From Streptomyces sp. NBC_01275 (lineage in GTDB: Bacteria; Actinomycetota; Actinomycetes; Streptomycetales; Streptomycetaceae), in assembly GCF_026340655.1 (NCBI RefSeq), contig NZ_JAPEOZ010000001.1:3472001-3536000 (forward strand): a DNA stretch of 64,000 nt, given 5' to 3'. Below are positions 24,495 to 34,100 of this stretch, one piece after another. Under the pieces are notes generated by a model, which searched no databases, was not told the DNA's origin, and saw nothing but the letters and a program-made list of their open reading frames with translations. Position numbers and translations under genes: made by a program. Within the stretch, counting starts at the first letter, position 1, and every line of letters begins with the position of its first letter.

Positions 24495-24851
24495 GTGACA
24501 CCTCTGACCCGGATTCCGCTGGACGGCGGCGGCTGCGTTCTCGTCGAGCAGCCTGGCGCGTGGGACGGGCCCGTGAAGGCCGGCCGCGTCGGCGACGCCG
24601 TACGCGAGCTGCCGGAGACGCTGGAGGAAGCGCTGGGGCCGGTCACCGAGGCCGCCCGCGCCACCCTCGACCAACTGCGCAAGGCCCGCCCCGACGAGAT
24701 CACCGTCGAGTTCGGCGTCGACCTCGCGGTCGAGGCCGGGGCCGTGATCACCAAGAGCCAGGCCGGTTGCCACCTGAAGGTGACCATGTCGTGGAAGAGC
24801 GAAGGCTCCGACCGGCTTCACGCGGGCGAGAGCACGGGCGGATCCCGGTGA
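24495..24851 (+). CDS. CU044_2847 / trypsin-co-occurring domain 1 (TRYPCO1) protein
   Basis: This 118-residue protein starts at a GTG six bases after GGAGGA; an in-frame GTG at 24474 lacks such a site. The core is a helix (REL..TLEEALGPVTEAARATL) followed by DEITVEFGVDLAVEAGAVIT and an ending strand pair KVTMSW. That pattern (acidic VEFG-hh-L...AGA-h-hh) is the TRYPCO1/CU044_2847 domain, described by comparative genomics as a partner of trypsin, caspase-like and STAND NTPase proteins in conflict systems. Its last bases overlap the GTG start of the protease-STAND gene, giving tight coupling. The paralogue at 45575-45913 shares the same core. Its biochemical role is unknown; sensor, adaptor or protease substrate are all open. 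Confidence 0.83.
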   Translation: MTPLTRIPLDGGGCVLVEQPGAWDGPVKAGRVGDAVRELPETLEEALGPVTEAARATLDQLRKARPDEITVEFGVDLAVEAGAVITKSQAGCHLKVTMSWKSEGSDRLHAGESTGGSR

Positions 24852-27800
24852 CCGGCCCCGAGCAGGGCATGAGCGACGGCGATCCGTCCGATCTGCTCGG
24901 CGCCATGGCCCAGATCCTCGGGCCGGACGGGGCGGTGGCCGGGGCGGGCTTCCTGGTGGCCGAGGGTGTCGTGGTCACCTGTGCGCACGTCGTCGAAGCG
25001 GCCGGAGGCGGGCCCGGGTCCGGGATCCTGCTGGCCTTCCCCCATCTGGCGGGCGTGGACCGGATCGCGGGGCACGTCCCTGACGAGCTGTGGCGTGCCG
25101 CCGGCAACGAGGACGTGGCCTTCATCCGGCTGACCGACACGGCGGAAGGTGCGGCGGCGAACATGCGGACGCTGCCCCTGGGCGCCGCGGACGGATGTCG
25201 GGGCCGCCATGTGCGCTCCTACGGATTCCCCGCCCAGGCCCCGCCGGAAGGACACTTCGGCTACGGCGAGACCGGTGATCTGCTGCCGGGCTCGAACGGC
25301 AGGGGCCCGCACCTTCAGCTGACCAACGCCAACGACCTCACCACCGGCTTCAGCGGCGGCCCCGTCCTCGACGACGTGACGGGCCTGGTCATCGGCATGC
25401 TGACCGAGATCACGGCCCCTGACGCGTACGAACGCGGGCAGGGCATCGCGTACGTCACCCCGACGCAGACACTGCGCGAGATCCTGCCGGAGCTGGCCGA
25501 GCAGGAGGTGTGCCCCTACCGGGGGCTGGAGTCGTTCACCGCGGAGCACGCCCAGTGGTTCTACGGCCGACAGGAGGCGGTGCGGCAGGTCCTGACGAAC
25601 CTGGCCAGGCAACGGCGGCTGACGCTGCTGCTCGGCCCGTCGGGGTCGGGCAAGTCGTCGCTGATCCAGGCGGGGGTGCTGCGGGCGCTGGCGGAGGGGG
25701 AGCTGCCGGGGAGCGACCGATGGCTGCCTGTGCTCGCCCGGCCGAGGCAGGACATGCTGACCGAGATCGCGGGGGCGGGACTGCCGGGGGCGGCCGACGA
25801 GGGAATCACGGCCGCGGTCAACCGTCGGCTCGCGGCCGAGCCCTCCTACCAGCGCGTTCTCCTGGTCATCGACCAGTTCGAGGAACTCCTGGTCCAGACG
25901 GCCAACGGCCGGCTGCGGGAGTTCCTGGCCGTCATCGACGAGGTCACCACGGCCGCCGACGCATACACCAAGGTCACCGTGATCCTGATCATGCGTGACG
26001 ACTTCTATCCCCAACTTGCCTCCCTGGCACCCCGGTTGCTGGAAGCCGCGATGCCGGGCCTGCTCAACGTCCCGGGCACGTTGAGTCAGCAGGACCTGCA
26101 CGACATCATCGTCCTGCCGGCGCGGGACGTGGGTCTCCGCTTCCAGCCGGGGCTGCCCGAACAGATCATCAGCGACGTCCTGGACATCACCCCCGGAGCG
26201 GCCATCACGCGTGAGGCGCCGGTCACCGTGCTGCCCCTGCTGGAGATGACGCTCAGCCAGTTGTGGAGCCGGCGCCAGGACGGGTACCTCACCCACGAGG
26301 CGTACCGGCGGATCGGGGCGGTCAGCGGCAGCGTGACCACCTGGTGCGACAGCGCCCTGAGCGAGCTGTCCCCCGAGCAACGGATCATCGCCCAGCGGGC
26401 ACTGACCTCCCTGGTGCATCCCGCCGACCCCAGCCACAACGTCACGGCCGTCCGTACGCAGCTGCCCCTCGACGAGCTCCGGGATCTGGCGGCGGATCCG
26501 GGCGACACGGCCCACGGTGAGACAGCGGCCGTCGACGCCGTCATCGCCTCCCTCGCGCGCCACCGCATCATCACCACGCAGACACTGCACGCTCCGCGAC
26601 ACCCCGACGACCCTCCCGGGGAGCCGGTGGCCGAGCTGATCCACGAGGCGCTCATCCGCGACTGGGGCGCGCTGCGGGAGTGGGTCAACCAGGACCACCG
26701 TTTCCAGGAATGGCTCAACCACACGCATGAACGGCAGGCCCGCTGGGCGGCCGAGAAGGACCCGGGCGACCTGCTCGGCGGGACGACACTCGCGGAGGGG
26801 CTCGAATGGTCTCGCCGGCGTCATCTGCCGGCCGACATCACGGAGTTCCTCGCGGCCAGCAGACAGCGCCAGCGGGCGGTCGTCCGGCGCAGCAGGCGGT
26901 TCAGCGCGGTGCTCGGCGGGCTGCTGGTGCTGGCGCTGGTGGCCGCGGGGGGTGCGATCTGGCAATGGCGGACGGTGATCGACGCACGGCAGGCGGCGCT
27001 GTCGCGGCAGTTGGCGGCTCAGTCCACCGAAGTCACCGGCACGAACACCGACCTCGCGGCGCTGCTCGCCATCCAGGCGTACCGCAGCAGCCACACGGCC
27101 GAGGCCGTGGAGAGCCTGCGCACCACCGCCGCGCTCCTGCCGATGCATCGACGCCTGTCGGGACACACCGGCGAGGTGTACCGGGTCGCGTTCAGTCCCG
27201 ACGGCCGTACCCTCGCCAGCGCCAGCGCGGACAAGACCGTACGACTGTGGAATGTCGCCACCGGCAAGCGGGGCGCCATCCTCAGAGGACACACTGACGC
27301 GGTGTGGTCCGTGGTGTTCAGCCCCGACGGTCGCACGATCGCCACCGCCGGCAAGGACAAGACCGTACGGCTGTGGGACGCGAGCACCGGCAAACCACGC
27401 GCCCGCCTCACCGGACACACCGACCAGGTGAACGCGGTGGCCTTCAGCCCCGACGGCCGCACCCTCGCCACCGCCAGCGACGACAAGACGGTACGCCTGT
27501 GGAACGCAGACACCCACAAGCCACAAACCGTCCTCAGGAAACACACGGACCTGGTCAACGCGGTGGCCTTCAGCCCCGACGGCCACACGATCGCCACCGC
27601 CAGCGACGACAAGACAGCGATCCTGTGGAACGCAGACACCCACAAGCCACGCACCGTCCTCAGGAAACACACCGCGGGGGTGCTCGCTGTGGCCTTCAGC
27701 CCCGACGGCCGCACCCTCGCCACCGTCGGCTGGGACTGGGTCACCCAGTTGTGGGACGTGGCCAGCCACAAACCGCGCATCGTCCTCAGCGGATACACCG

Positions 27801-29023
27801 ACCAAGTGGTCGGAGTGGCCTTCAGCCCCGACAGCCGAACGCTGGCCACCGTCGGCCTGGAGCGCACGGTCCGACTGTGGGACGTGGCCACCGGGACGCC
27901 GCGCGACGCCCTCGACAGCCCTTCCGGTTTCGTCTACGCGGTGGCCTTCAGCCCCGACGGCCACACTCTCGCCACCGCCGGCCAGGACAGGGTGGTACGC
28001 CTGTGGGACACAGACGTCGGCCGATCTCTCAAGGTCCTCGCCAAACAGCCGGACACGGTGAACGCGATGGCGTACAGCCCCGACGGCCGCACCATCGCCA
28101 CCGGCAGCGCCGACAAGACAGTCCGACTCTGGGACGCCGACACCGGCAAACAACGCACCATCCTCAAGGGGCACACCGGCGTGGTGAACGGCGTGGCGTT
28201 CAGCCCCGACGGCCACACCCTCGCCAGTGCCAGCGACGACGAGACCACCCGACTCTGGGACGCCGACACCGGCAAACAACGCACCATCCTCGAGGGGCAC
28301 ACGGACCTGGTCCTGTTCGTGGCGTTCAGCCCCGACGGCCGGACCATCGCCACCGCGAGCGCCGACAAGACAGCCCGACTCTGGGACGCCGACACCGGCA
28401 AACAACGCACCATCCTCAACGGGCACACGGACGTGGTGTGGGGCGTGGCGTTCAGCCCCGACGGCCACACCCTCGCCACCGCCAGCGCCGACAAGACAGC
28501 CCGACTCTGGGACGCCGACACCGGCAAACAACACACCGTCCTCGAAGGACACGCCGACGTGGTGAACGCGGTGGCGTTCAGCCCCGACGGCCGGACCATC
28601 GCCACCGCCAGCGACGACAAGACGGCGTGGCTGTGGGACGCCGACACCGGCAAGCCCCGCACCATCCTCAGGGGGCACACGGACGTCGTGTGGGGCGTGG
28701 CGTTCAGCCCCGACGGCCACACCATCGCCACCGGCAGCGACGACAAGACGGCCCGGCTGTGGGACGCCGACACCGGCCGGACCCGCACTCTCCTCACCGG
28801 GCACGTCGACACGGTGTTCTGGGTGGCTTTCAGCCCCGACGGCCACACCCTCGCCACAGCCAGCGCCGACAAGACAGTGCGCCTGTGGGACGCGGAGACC
28901 GTCGCCAGTCCCTCCGAGGCGATCCAGAGGATCTGCCGGGTCGTCAACCGCGGCCTCACCCCCCAGGAAAGCACCGCCTACCTCCACGACGAATCCGTGG
29001 ATCCCGCCTGCCCCGCCCGCTGA
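24848..29023 (+). CDS. Trypsin-like protease / nSTAND1 ATPase / TM / 14-blade WD40 protein
   Basis: This 1391-residue predicted conflict effector has domains in order. Residues 20-215 form a trypsin-like protease with an intact triad: His47 (VTCAHVV), Asp89 (NEDVAFIRL), Ser169 (TTGFSGGPVL). Residues 221-680 form an nSTAND1 NTPase: entry motif CPYRGLESFTAEHAQWFYGR, Walker A GPSGSGKS (263-270), Walker B VLLVIDQFEE (337-346). A single membrane helix lies at about 685-705. From about residue 772, fourteen WD40 repeats of 42 residues make two propellers. The GTG at 24848 overlaps the TRYPCO1 stop; ATG 24869 is an alternative. By family knowledge, WD40 would sense, STAND would oligomerise with ATP and the protease would be unleashed; none of this is shown by the sequence itself. 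Confidence 0.88.
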   Translation: MTGPEQGMSDGDPSDLLGAMAQILGPDGAVAGAGFLVAEGVVVTCAHVVEAAGGGPGSGILLAFPHLAGVDRIAGHVPDELWRAAGNEDVAFIRLTDTAEGAAANMRTLPLGAADGCRGRHVRSYGFPAQAPPEGHFGYGETGDLLPGSNGRGPHLQLTNANDLTTGFSGGPVLDDVTGLVIGMLTEITAPDAYERGQGIAYVTPTQTLREILPELAEQEVCPYRGLESFTAEHAQWFYGRQEAVRQVLTNLARQRRLTLLLGPSGSGKSSLIQAGVLRALAEGELPGSDRWLPVLARPRQDMLTEIAGAGLPGAADEGITAAVNRRLAAEPSYQRVLLVIDQFEELLVQTANGRLREFLAVIDEVTTAADAYTKVTVILIMRDDFYPQLASLAPRLLEAAMPGLLNVPGTLSQQDLHDIIVLPARDVGLRFQPGLPEQIISDVLDITPGAAITREAPVTVLPLLEMTLSQLWSRRQDGYLTHEAYRRIGAVSGSVTTWCDSALSELSPEQRIIAQRALTSLVHPADPSHNVTAVRTQLPLDELRDLAADPGDTAHGETAAVDAVIASLARHRIITTQTLHAPRHPDDPPGEPVAELIHEALIRDWGALREWVNQDHRFQEWLNHTHERQARWAAEKDPGDLLGGTTLAEGLEWSRRRHLPADITEFLAASRQRQRAVVRRSRRFSAVLGGLLVLALVAAGGAIWQWRTVIDARQAALSRQLAAQSTEVTGTNTDLAALLAIQAYRSSHTAEAVESLRTTAALLPMHRRLSGHTGEVYRVAFSPDGRTLASASADKTVRLWNVATGKRGAILRGHTDAVWSVVFSPDGRTIATAGKDKTVRLWDASTGKPRARLTGHTDQVNAVAFSPDGRTLATASDDKTVRLWNADTHKPQTVLRKHTDLVNAVAFSPDGHTIATASDDKTAILWNADTHKPRTVLRKHTAGVLAVAFSPDGRTLATVGWDWVTQLWDVASHKPRIVLSGYTDQVVGVAFSPDSRTLATVGLERTVRLWDVATGTPRDALDSPSGFVYAVAFSPDGHTLATAGQDRVVRLWDTDVGRSLKVLAKQPDTVNAMAYSPDGRTIATGSADKTVRLWDADTGKQRTILKGHTGVVNGVAFSPDGHTLASASDDETTRLWDADTGKQRTILEGHTDLVLFVAFSPDGRTIATASADKTARLWDADTGKQRTILNGHTDVVWGVAFSPDGHTLATASADKTARLWDADTGKQHTVLEGHADVVNAVAFSPDGRTIATASDDKTAWLWDADTGKPRTILRGHTDVVWGVAFSPDGHTIATGSDDKTARLWDADTGRTRTLLTGHVDTVFWVAFSPDGHTLATASADKTVRLWDAETVASPSEAIQRICRVVNRGLTPQESTAYLHDESVDPACPAR
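27161..28907 (+). repeat. Fourteen WD40-coding repeats of 126 bp, several nearly identical
   Basis: Each unit encodes VAFSPDG(R/H)T-(I/L)AT-AS-DKT-LWDADTG with a GHT spacer. The second set is far more uniform at DNA level: CTCTGGGACGCCGACACCGG recurs exactly 126 bases apart (28127, 28253, 28379, 28505). This indicates recent duplication or gene conversion in the C-terminal propeller. Confidence 0.9.
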
Positions 29024-29051
29024 CGACGGGCCCTGCCGAGCCCGCCGTCAG
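29020..29051. terminator. Bidirectional hairpin between convergent genes
   Basis: CTGACGACGGGC pairs with GCCCGCCGTCAG (one mismatch) around an 8-base loop. It overlaps the stop codon of the WD40 gene and lies just past the convergent peptidase gene. Confidence 0.75.
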
Positions 29052-29073
29052 CGATCAACCTCTCAACGGAACG

Positions 29074-30531
29074 TCACGGACGCAGCGCAGGCTCCCGCTC
29101 CACGTCCCGCACATCCAGCCTCGAGTCGAACTTCGCCAGTGGCTTCGCCTGGGAGACGGCAGTCGGCGAAACGCCCGCCCACTCCAGGATCCGGGCCGTG
29201 GCCAGGGTCTTCTGGTCGGCGGTCAGGCCGGCCACGTTCGCGCCGTGGTTCAGGCCGGGGGCCGTGAAGACGTAGGAGTCCTTCGCGCCCTTGCCGAGGC
29301 GGAAGCGCTCCGCGCCCCACGGGTCGTTCTGGCCGTAGACGAAGAGCATGTGGCGGGCGTTGTGCTTGACCCAGGTGTCGACGTCGCGCATCGCGCCCGG
29401 CTGGAACTTCATGGCGATGTCCCGGGGGACGAAGTTGCGCGGGGGCTGGTAGCCGTAGCGGACGTACTTCTTCTCGATGTGCGGGAAGCGGATCGTGGGG
29501 GCGCCGAGCTGGGTGCCCGCCTGGTAGTAGTACGGGGTGTAGGGCTCCAGGCCCTGGTCCGTGTAGAACGAGAAGCCGGAGATCGTGTCGATCGACGTCC
29601 AGATCTCGTCGTCGGTCGCGGTCGCCGCGTTCGCCGGGATGGTGTCGCAGTCGGACAGCAGGCTGTACTGCCAGAAGCCCCAGACGTAGTCGAGGACGAC
29701 GGCCTCGTAGGCCCGGTCCAGGCTGCCGATCGTGGTGAACGTGTAGCCGTTCTCCGCCGCGTACGCCTCGTACTTCTTCTCCAGCGGCTCCCGGCGCACC
29801 AGCGCCTCGCGCTGTACGGCGTTCAGCCGGTCGCGGCACTCCTTGGTGCCGACGGCGGCGAAGAAGCGGTCGTAGGCGGAGTCCTCGTCGTTGACGACGT
29901 CGTTGGGGGCGACGTACGCCACCACGCCGTCCATGTCGTGGGGGTAGAAGCGCTCGTAGTACGTCGCCGTCATGCCGCCCTTCGAGCCGCCGGTCGAGAT
30001 CCACTTCTTGCCGTAGATCTTCTTCAGCGCCTTGAAGATGCGGTGCTGGTCGCTCGCCGCCTGCCAGATGTCCAGCTTGGACCAGTCGGCCGGGTCGGGG
30101 CGGGAGGGGGTGAAGAAGCGGTACTCCATGGAGACCTGGTTGCCGTCGACGATCTGGGTGGGTTCGCGGCGGCTGGGGGTGGTGGAGACGTTGTAGCCGC
30201 CGGTGTAGAAGACCGTGGGGCGGCTGACGTCCTTGTGCAGCACGGTGATGCGCTGCTGGAAGGTGCCCTTGGAGGGGTGCCGGTGGTCGACCGGCTGGGT
30301 GTAGTTCAGGACGAAGTAGCGGTAGCCGGGGTACGGCTTCTCCTGGACCAGGCTCATGCCGGGGACGGCGAGCAGCTGGTCCTTGATGTCGGTGGTCTCG
30401 GTGGTGCTGGTGGTGCTGGTGGTGCCGGTGGCATTCGGCTCGGCGGCGGTGGCCGCCCCTGCCGTGGCCGTCGTGCTCAGTGTGCCTATGAGCACCGTGA
30501 GCGCCAGCAGCCGTCTGAGCGCCTTGCGCAT
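29074..30531 (-). CDS. Secreted S28-family tripeptidyl aminopeptidase
   Basis: This 485-residue exported serine peptidase has a Sec-type signal (MRKALRRLLALTVL ... AGAATAAE), then a Thr/Ser-rich linker and the S28 alpha/beta hydrolase. The nucleophile lies in WISTGGSKGGMT, the acid in YGQNDPWGAERF, and the base in APGLNHGANV. It removes N-terminal tripeptides from extracellular proteins in related Streptomyces. The ATG at 30531 was chosen because it starts the signal peptide and is preceded by GGGAAGG. It is not part of the adjacent conflict locus, being convergent with it. Confidence 0.87.
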   Translation of the reverse strand: MRKALRRLLALTVLIGTLSTTATAGAATAAEPNATGTTSTTSTTETTDIKDQLLAVPGMSLVQEKPYPGYRYFVLNYTQPVDHRHPSKGTFQQRITVLHKDVSRPTVFYTGGYNVSTTPSRREPTQIVDGNQVSMEYRFFTPSRPDPADWSKLDIWQAASDQHRIFKALKKIYGKKWISTGGSKGGMTATYYERFYPHDMDGVVAYVAPNDVVNDEDSAYDRFFAAVGTKECRDRLNAVQREALVRREPLEKKYEAYAAENGYTFTTIGSLDRAYEAVVLDYVWGFWQYSLLSDCDTIPANAATATDDEIWTSIDTISGFSFYTDQGLEPYTPYYYQAGTQLGAPTIRFPHIEKKYVRYGYQPPRNFVPRDIAMKFQPGAMRDVDTWVKHNARHMLFVYGQNDPWGAERFRLGKGAKDSYVFTAPGLNHGANVAGLTADQKTLATARILEWAGVSPTAVSQAKPLAKFDSRLDVRDVEREPALRP

Positions 30532-30641
30532 GCGCGTGCACCTTCCCTGTGAGATCGATGTGCGCCGAAAAGCTATCGGCGCGACACCGGTCGCACCAGG
30601 GCGCAACACCGGCCACACGAGAGGGAGTTACCTCGGTCGGC

Positions 30642-31100
30642 TCAGCACAGGATCCAGCCCGAGCTGATCGACCCCCGCCCCACCGCGCCCTTCACCCACA
30701 CGCAGCGGTGTCCGGCGTGCACGGTCACCGGGCCGGCGCGCAGGGAGTAGCGTCCCTCGTCCTTCACGGGACGGTTGCCGCGCGCCTGCACGCTGACCGA
30801 CATCTTCTTCTTCCCGCCGGGGTTGGCGGGGAGGGTGACGGCGCAGACGTAGCCGTTGCGCTTGTAGACCTGTACGGAGCCGGTGCTGAAGGACAGCGTC
30901 CGCACTTTCCGGCCCGCGCAGTGGGAGGACGCGGCCTCGGCGCTGGCCGGAGCGGCGAGCCCGAGCAGTGCGGACGCGGTCAGCACGGCCACGGCGAGCA
31001 CCAGCCGCCGACGCAGCCCCGTACCCAGTGCACCCCGCGCACCCCGCGCACCACAGCCCACGTCCCCTCCTACCGTCGCCGTACTGATGTACGGACGCAC
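30642..31100 (-). CDS. Small secreted cysteine-containing protein, unknown function
   Basis: This 152-residue protein has a signal peptide (LRRRLVLAVAVLTASALLGL ... ASAEA) preceded by a long Gly/Ala-rich N-terminus, so the real start may be a later GTG. The mature part of about 95 residues has four cysteines (HCAGRK, YVCAVT, HRCVWV, and the last residue), enough for two disulfides, and a beta-rich pattern. It ends with GSISSGWILC. I recognise no domain. Confidence 0.65.
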   Translation of the reverse strand: MRPYISTATVGGDVGCGARGARGALGTGLRRRLVLAVAVLTASALLGLAAPASAEAASSHCAGRKVRTLSFSTGSVQVYKRNGYVCAVTLPANPGGKKKMSVSVQARGNRPVKDEGRYSLRAGPVTVHAGHRCVWVKGAVGRGSISSGWILC

Positions 31101-31127
31101 GACGTGTGCCGAACGGTTGCGCGAATG

Positions 31128-34100
31128 TCAGCGGGAAGCTCCCACCGTTTCCTCCGGCCCGGCCGCCCCCACGAACACCCTCCACAAGCGCGCGTAACGC
31201 CCGTCCCGGGCAAGCAGCTCGTCATGCGTGCCGTCCTCGGCGACCCGCCCGTGATCCATCACCACGACCCGGTCGGCGCGGGCCGCCGTGGTCAGTCGGT
31301 GGGCGACCACGAGGGTCGTACGGCGGCCTGCGAGGCGGTCCGTGGCCTGGTTGACCTGGGCTTCCGTGGCCAGGTCGAGGGCCGCCGTCGCCTCGTCGAG
31401 GAGCAGGACGTCGGGGTCGACCAGTTCGGCGCGGGCCAGGGCGATCAGCTGGCGCTGGCCCGCGGAGAGGTTGCGGCCGCGCTCGGCGACCTCGTGGAGG
31501 TAGCCGCCGTCGAGCGTCGCGATCATCTCGTGCGCGCCGACCGCCCGCGCCGCCGCCTCCACCTCGGCGTCGGTGGCCTCGGGACGGCCGTAGGCGATGG
31601 CGTCGCGGACGGTGCCGGGGAAGAGGTACGCCTCCTGCGGGACCACGCCAAGACGGTGACGGTACGACGTGATGTCGAGGGAGCGCAGGTCCGTGCCGTC
31701 GACGGTGACCCGGCCGGACGTGGGGTCGTAGAACCGGGCCACCAGCTTGACCAGGGTCGACTTGCCCGCACCGGTCTCGCCGACGAAGGCGACGGTCTGC
31801 CCGGCGGGGATGTGCAGGTCGATCCCGCCGAGGGCCTCCTCCTCGTCGCCGTACTGGAAGTGCACGTCCTCGAAGGCGATCTCGCCGCGCAGGGAGAGGA
31901 CGTCGAGGGGCTCGTCGGCGGACTTGGTGGAGGTCGGCTCCTGGAGGAGTTCCTGGATGCGGCCCAGCGAGACGGTGGCCTGCTGGTAGCCGTCGAAGAC
32001 CTGGGAGAGCTGCTGGACGGGGGCGAAGAACAGGTCGATGTAGAGGAGGTACGCGACCAGCGCGCCGGTGGTGAGCGTCGCCGCGTCCACCCGGCCCGCG
32101 CCCGAGATCAGCACGGCCGCGGCGGCCACCGACGACAGCAGCTGCACGAACGGGAAGTAGATCGAGATCAGCCACTGGCCGCGGATGCGGGCCCTGCGGT
32201 AGCTGTCGCTGCGCTCGGCGAACCGCGCCCCGCCGTCCCGCTCGCGCCGGAAGGCCTGCACGATCCTGAGCCCGGAGACGGACTCCTGGAGGTCCGCGTT
32301 GACCACCGACACCCGCTCACGGGCCAGTTCGTACGCCTTCACGCTGGCCTTGCGGAAGAAGTAGGTGGCGATGATCAGCGGCGGGAGCGTGGCGAAGACG
32401 ACCAGGGCCAGCTGTACGTCGATCACCAGCAGGGCGACCATGATGCCGAAGAAGGTGACGACCGAGACGAAGGCCGTGACCAGGCCCGTCTGGAGGAAGG
32501 TCGACAGCGCGTCGACGTCCGTCGTCATCCTCGTCATGATCCGGCCGGTCAGCTCCCGCTCGTAGTAGTCGAGTCCGAGGCGCTGGAGCTGGGCGAAGAT
32601 CTTCAGCCGGAGGGTGTAGAGGACGCGTTCTCCGGTACGGCCGGTCATCCGCGTCTCGCCCCGCTGAGCCGCCCACTGCACGATCACGGCGAGCAGTGCG
32701 AGCAGCGAGGCCGCCCAGACGGCGCCCAGCGCCGCCTTCGTCACGCCCTGGTCGATGCCGTGCCGGATCATGACCGGCAGCAACAGGCTCATGCCGGCGT
32801 CCACGGCGACCAGGCCGAGGCTGGCCAGCAGGGGCAGGCCGAAGCCGCGCAGCAGCCTGCGCAGACCGTACGACTCCTCGGGCATGACCGCGCGCGCCTC
32901 GTCGACGTCCGGGACGCCGTTGGCCGGCGGCAGCGCCTCGACCTGGGCGAGCAGCTCCGGAGTGGCCGGCATCCCGTCCATCGCGGTGTCCCGCGGCGCC
33001 CGCTCCCCCGCCCACAGCCGCGGCGTGATGCCCCGCTCCGCGTCGAACTCGGCGTCCAGCTCGTCCCGCACGGAGTCGTGTACGGAGTCGTGTACGGCGG
33101 TGTCGTCGCCCCGCGCCTGCGGCTGGGCGTGGCCCGGTGAGACGCCGCCGAGCTCGTCGGGGTCGGTGAGCAGGCGGCGGTAGAGGGCGGAGTGCTCCTG
33201 GAGTTCCTCGTGGGTGCCGAGGGCGGCGAGGCGGCCGGCGTCGAGGACGGCGATGCGGTCGGCGAGGCCCAGGGTGGAGCGGCGGTGGGCGATGAGGAGG
33301 GTGGTGCGGCCCCGCATGACCTCCTTGAGGGCCTCGTGGATCTCGTGCTCCACCTGGGCGTCCACGGCGGAGGTCGCGTCGTCGAGGACCAGCAGCCGCG
33401 GATCGGTGAGGATCGCGCGGGCGAGCGCGACGCGCTGCCGCTGGCCGCCGGAGAGGGTGAGGCCGTGCTCGCCGACCGTGGTGTCGTAGCCGTCGGGCAG
33501 CTCGGCGATGAACCGGTCGGCCTGGGCGGCGCGCGCGGCCGCCTCGATCTGCTCCTGGGTCGCGTCGGGACGGCCGTACGCGATGTTGGCGCGGACCGTG
33601 TCGGAGAAGAGGAAGGAGTCCTCGGGGACCAGGCCGATCGCGGCCCGCAGCGAGTCGAGGGTGAGCTCGCGGACGTCGTGGCCGCCGATCAGGACGGCGC
33701 CCCGGGTGACGTCGTAGAAGCGGGGCAGGAGGAGGGAGACCGTGGACTTGCCCGAGCCGGAGGAGCCGACGACGGCCAGGGTCTCGCCGGAGCGGATCTC
33801 CAGGCTGAGGCCGTCGAGGACGGGTCGGGTCTTGCCGGGGGCGAGGTCGTAGCCGAACGAGACGTCGTCGAACTCGACCGTGGCCGGGGCGTCGGCGGGA
33901 AGCTCCTTCGTGCCGTCCGTCATCGTCGGCTCAGTGTCGATCAGCTCCAGGACGCGTTCGGTGCCCGCGCGGGCCTGCTGGCCGACGGTGAGGACCATGG
34001 CGAGCATCCGGACGGGGCCGACGAGCTGGGCGAGGTAGGTGGAGAAGGCGACGAAGGTGCCGAGGGTGATGTGACCGCGCACGGCGAGCCAGCCGCCGAG

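Noticed and set aside
27161..28907. CRISPR array
   Set aside because: Regular 126-bp spacing is coding WD40 sequence without distinct spacers.
24818..28987. 1389-codon minus-strand frame opposite the WD40 gene
   Set aside because: The periodic sequence only reflects the WD40 DNA repeats read backwards; no ribosome site or family.
29074..30531. S28 peptidase as a component of conflict locus A
   Set aside because: It is convergent, has its own signal peptide and is separated by a bidirectional terminator.
27304..30552. 1082-codon plus-strand frame
   Set aside because: Frame-shifted reading of the WD40 repeats running into the antisense of the S28 peptidase; not a fusion protein.
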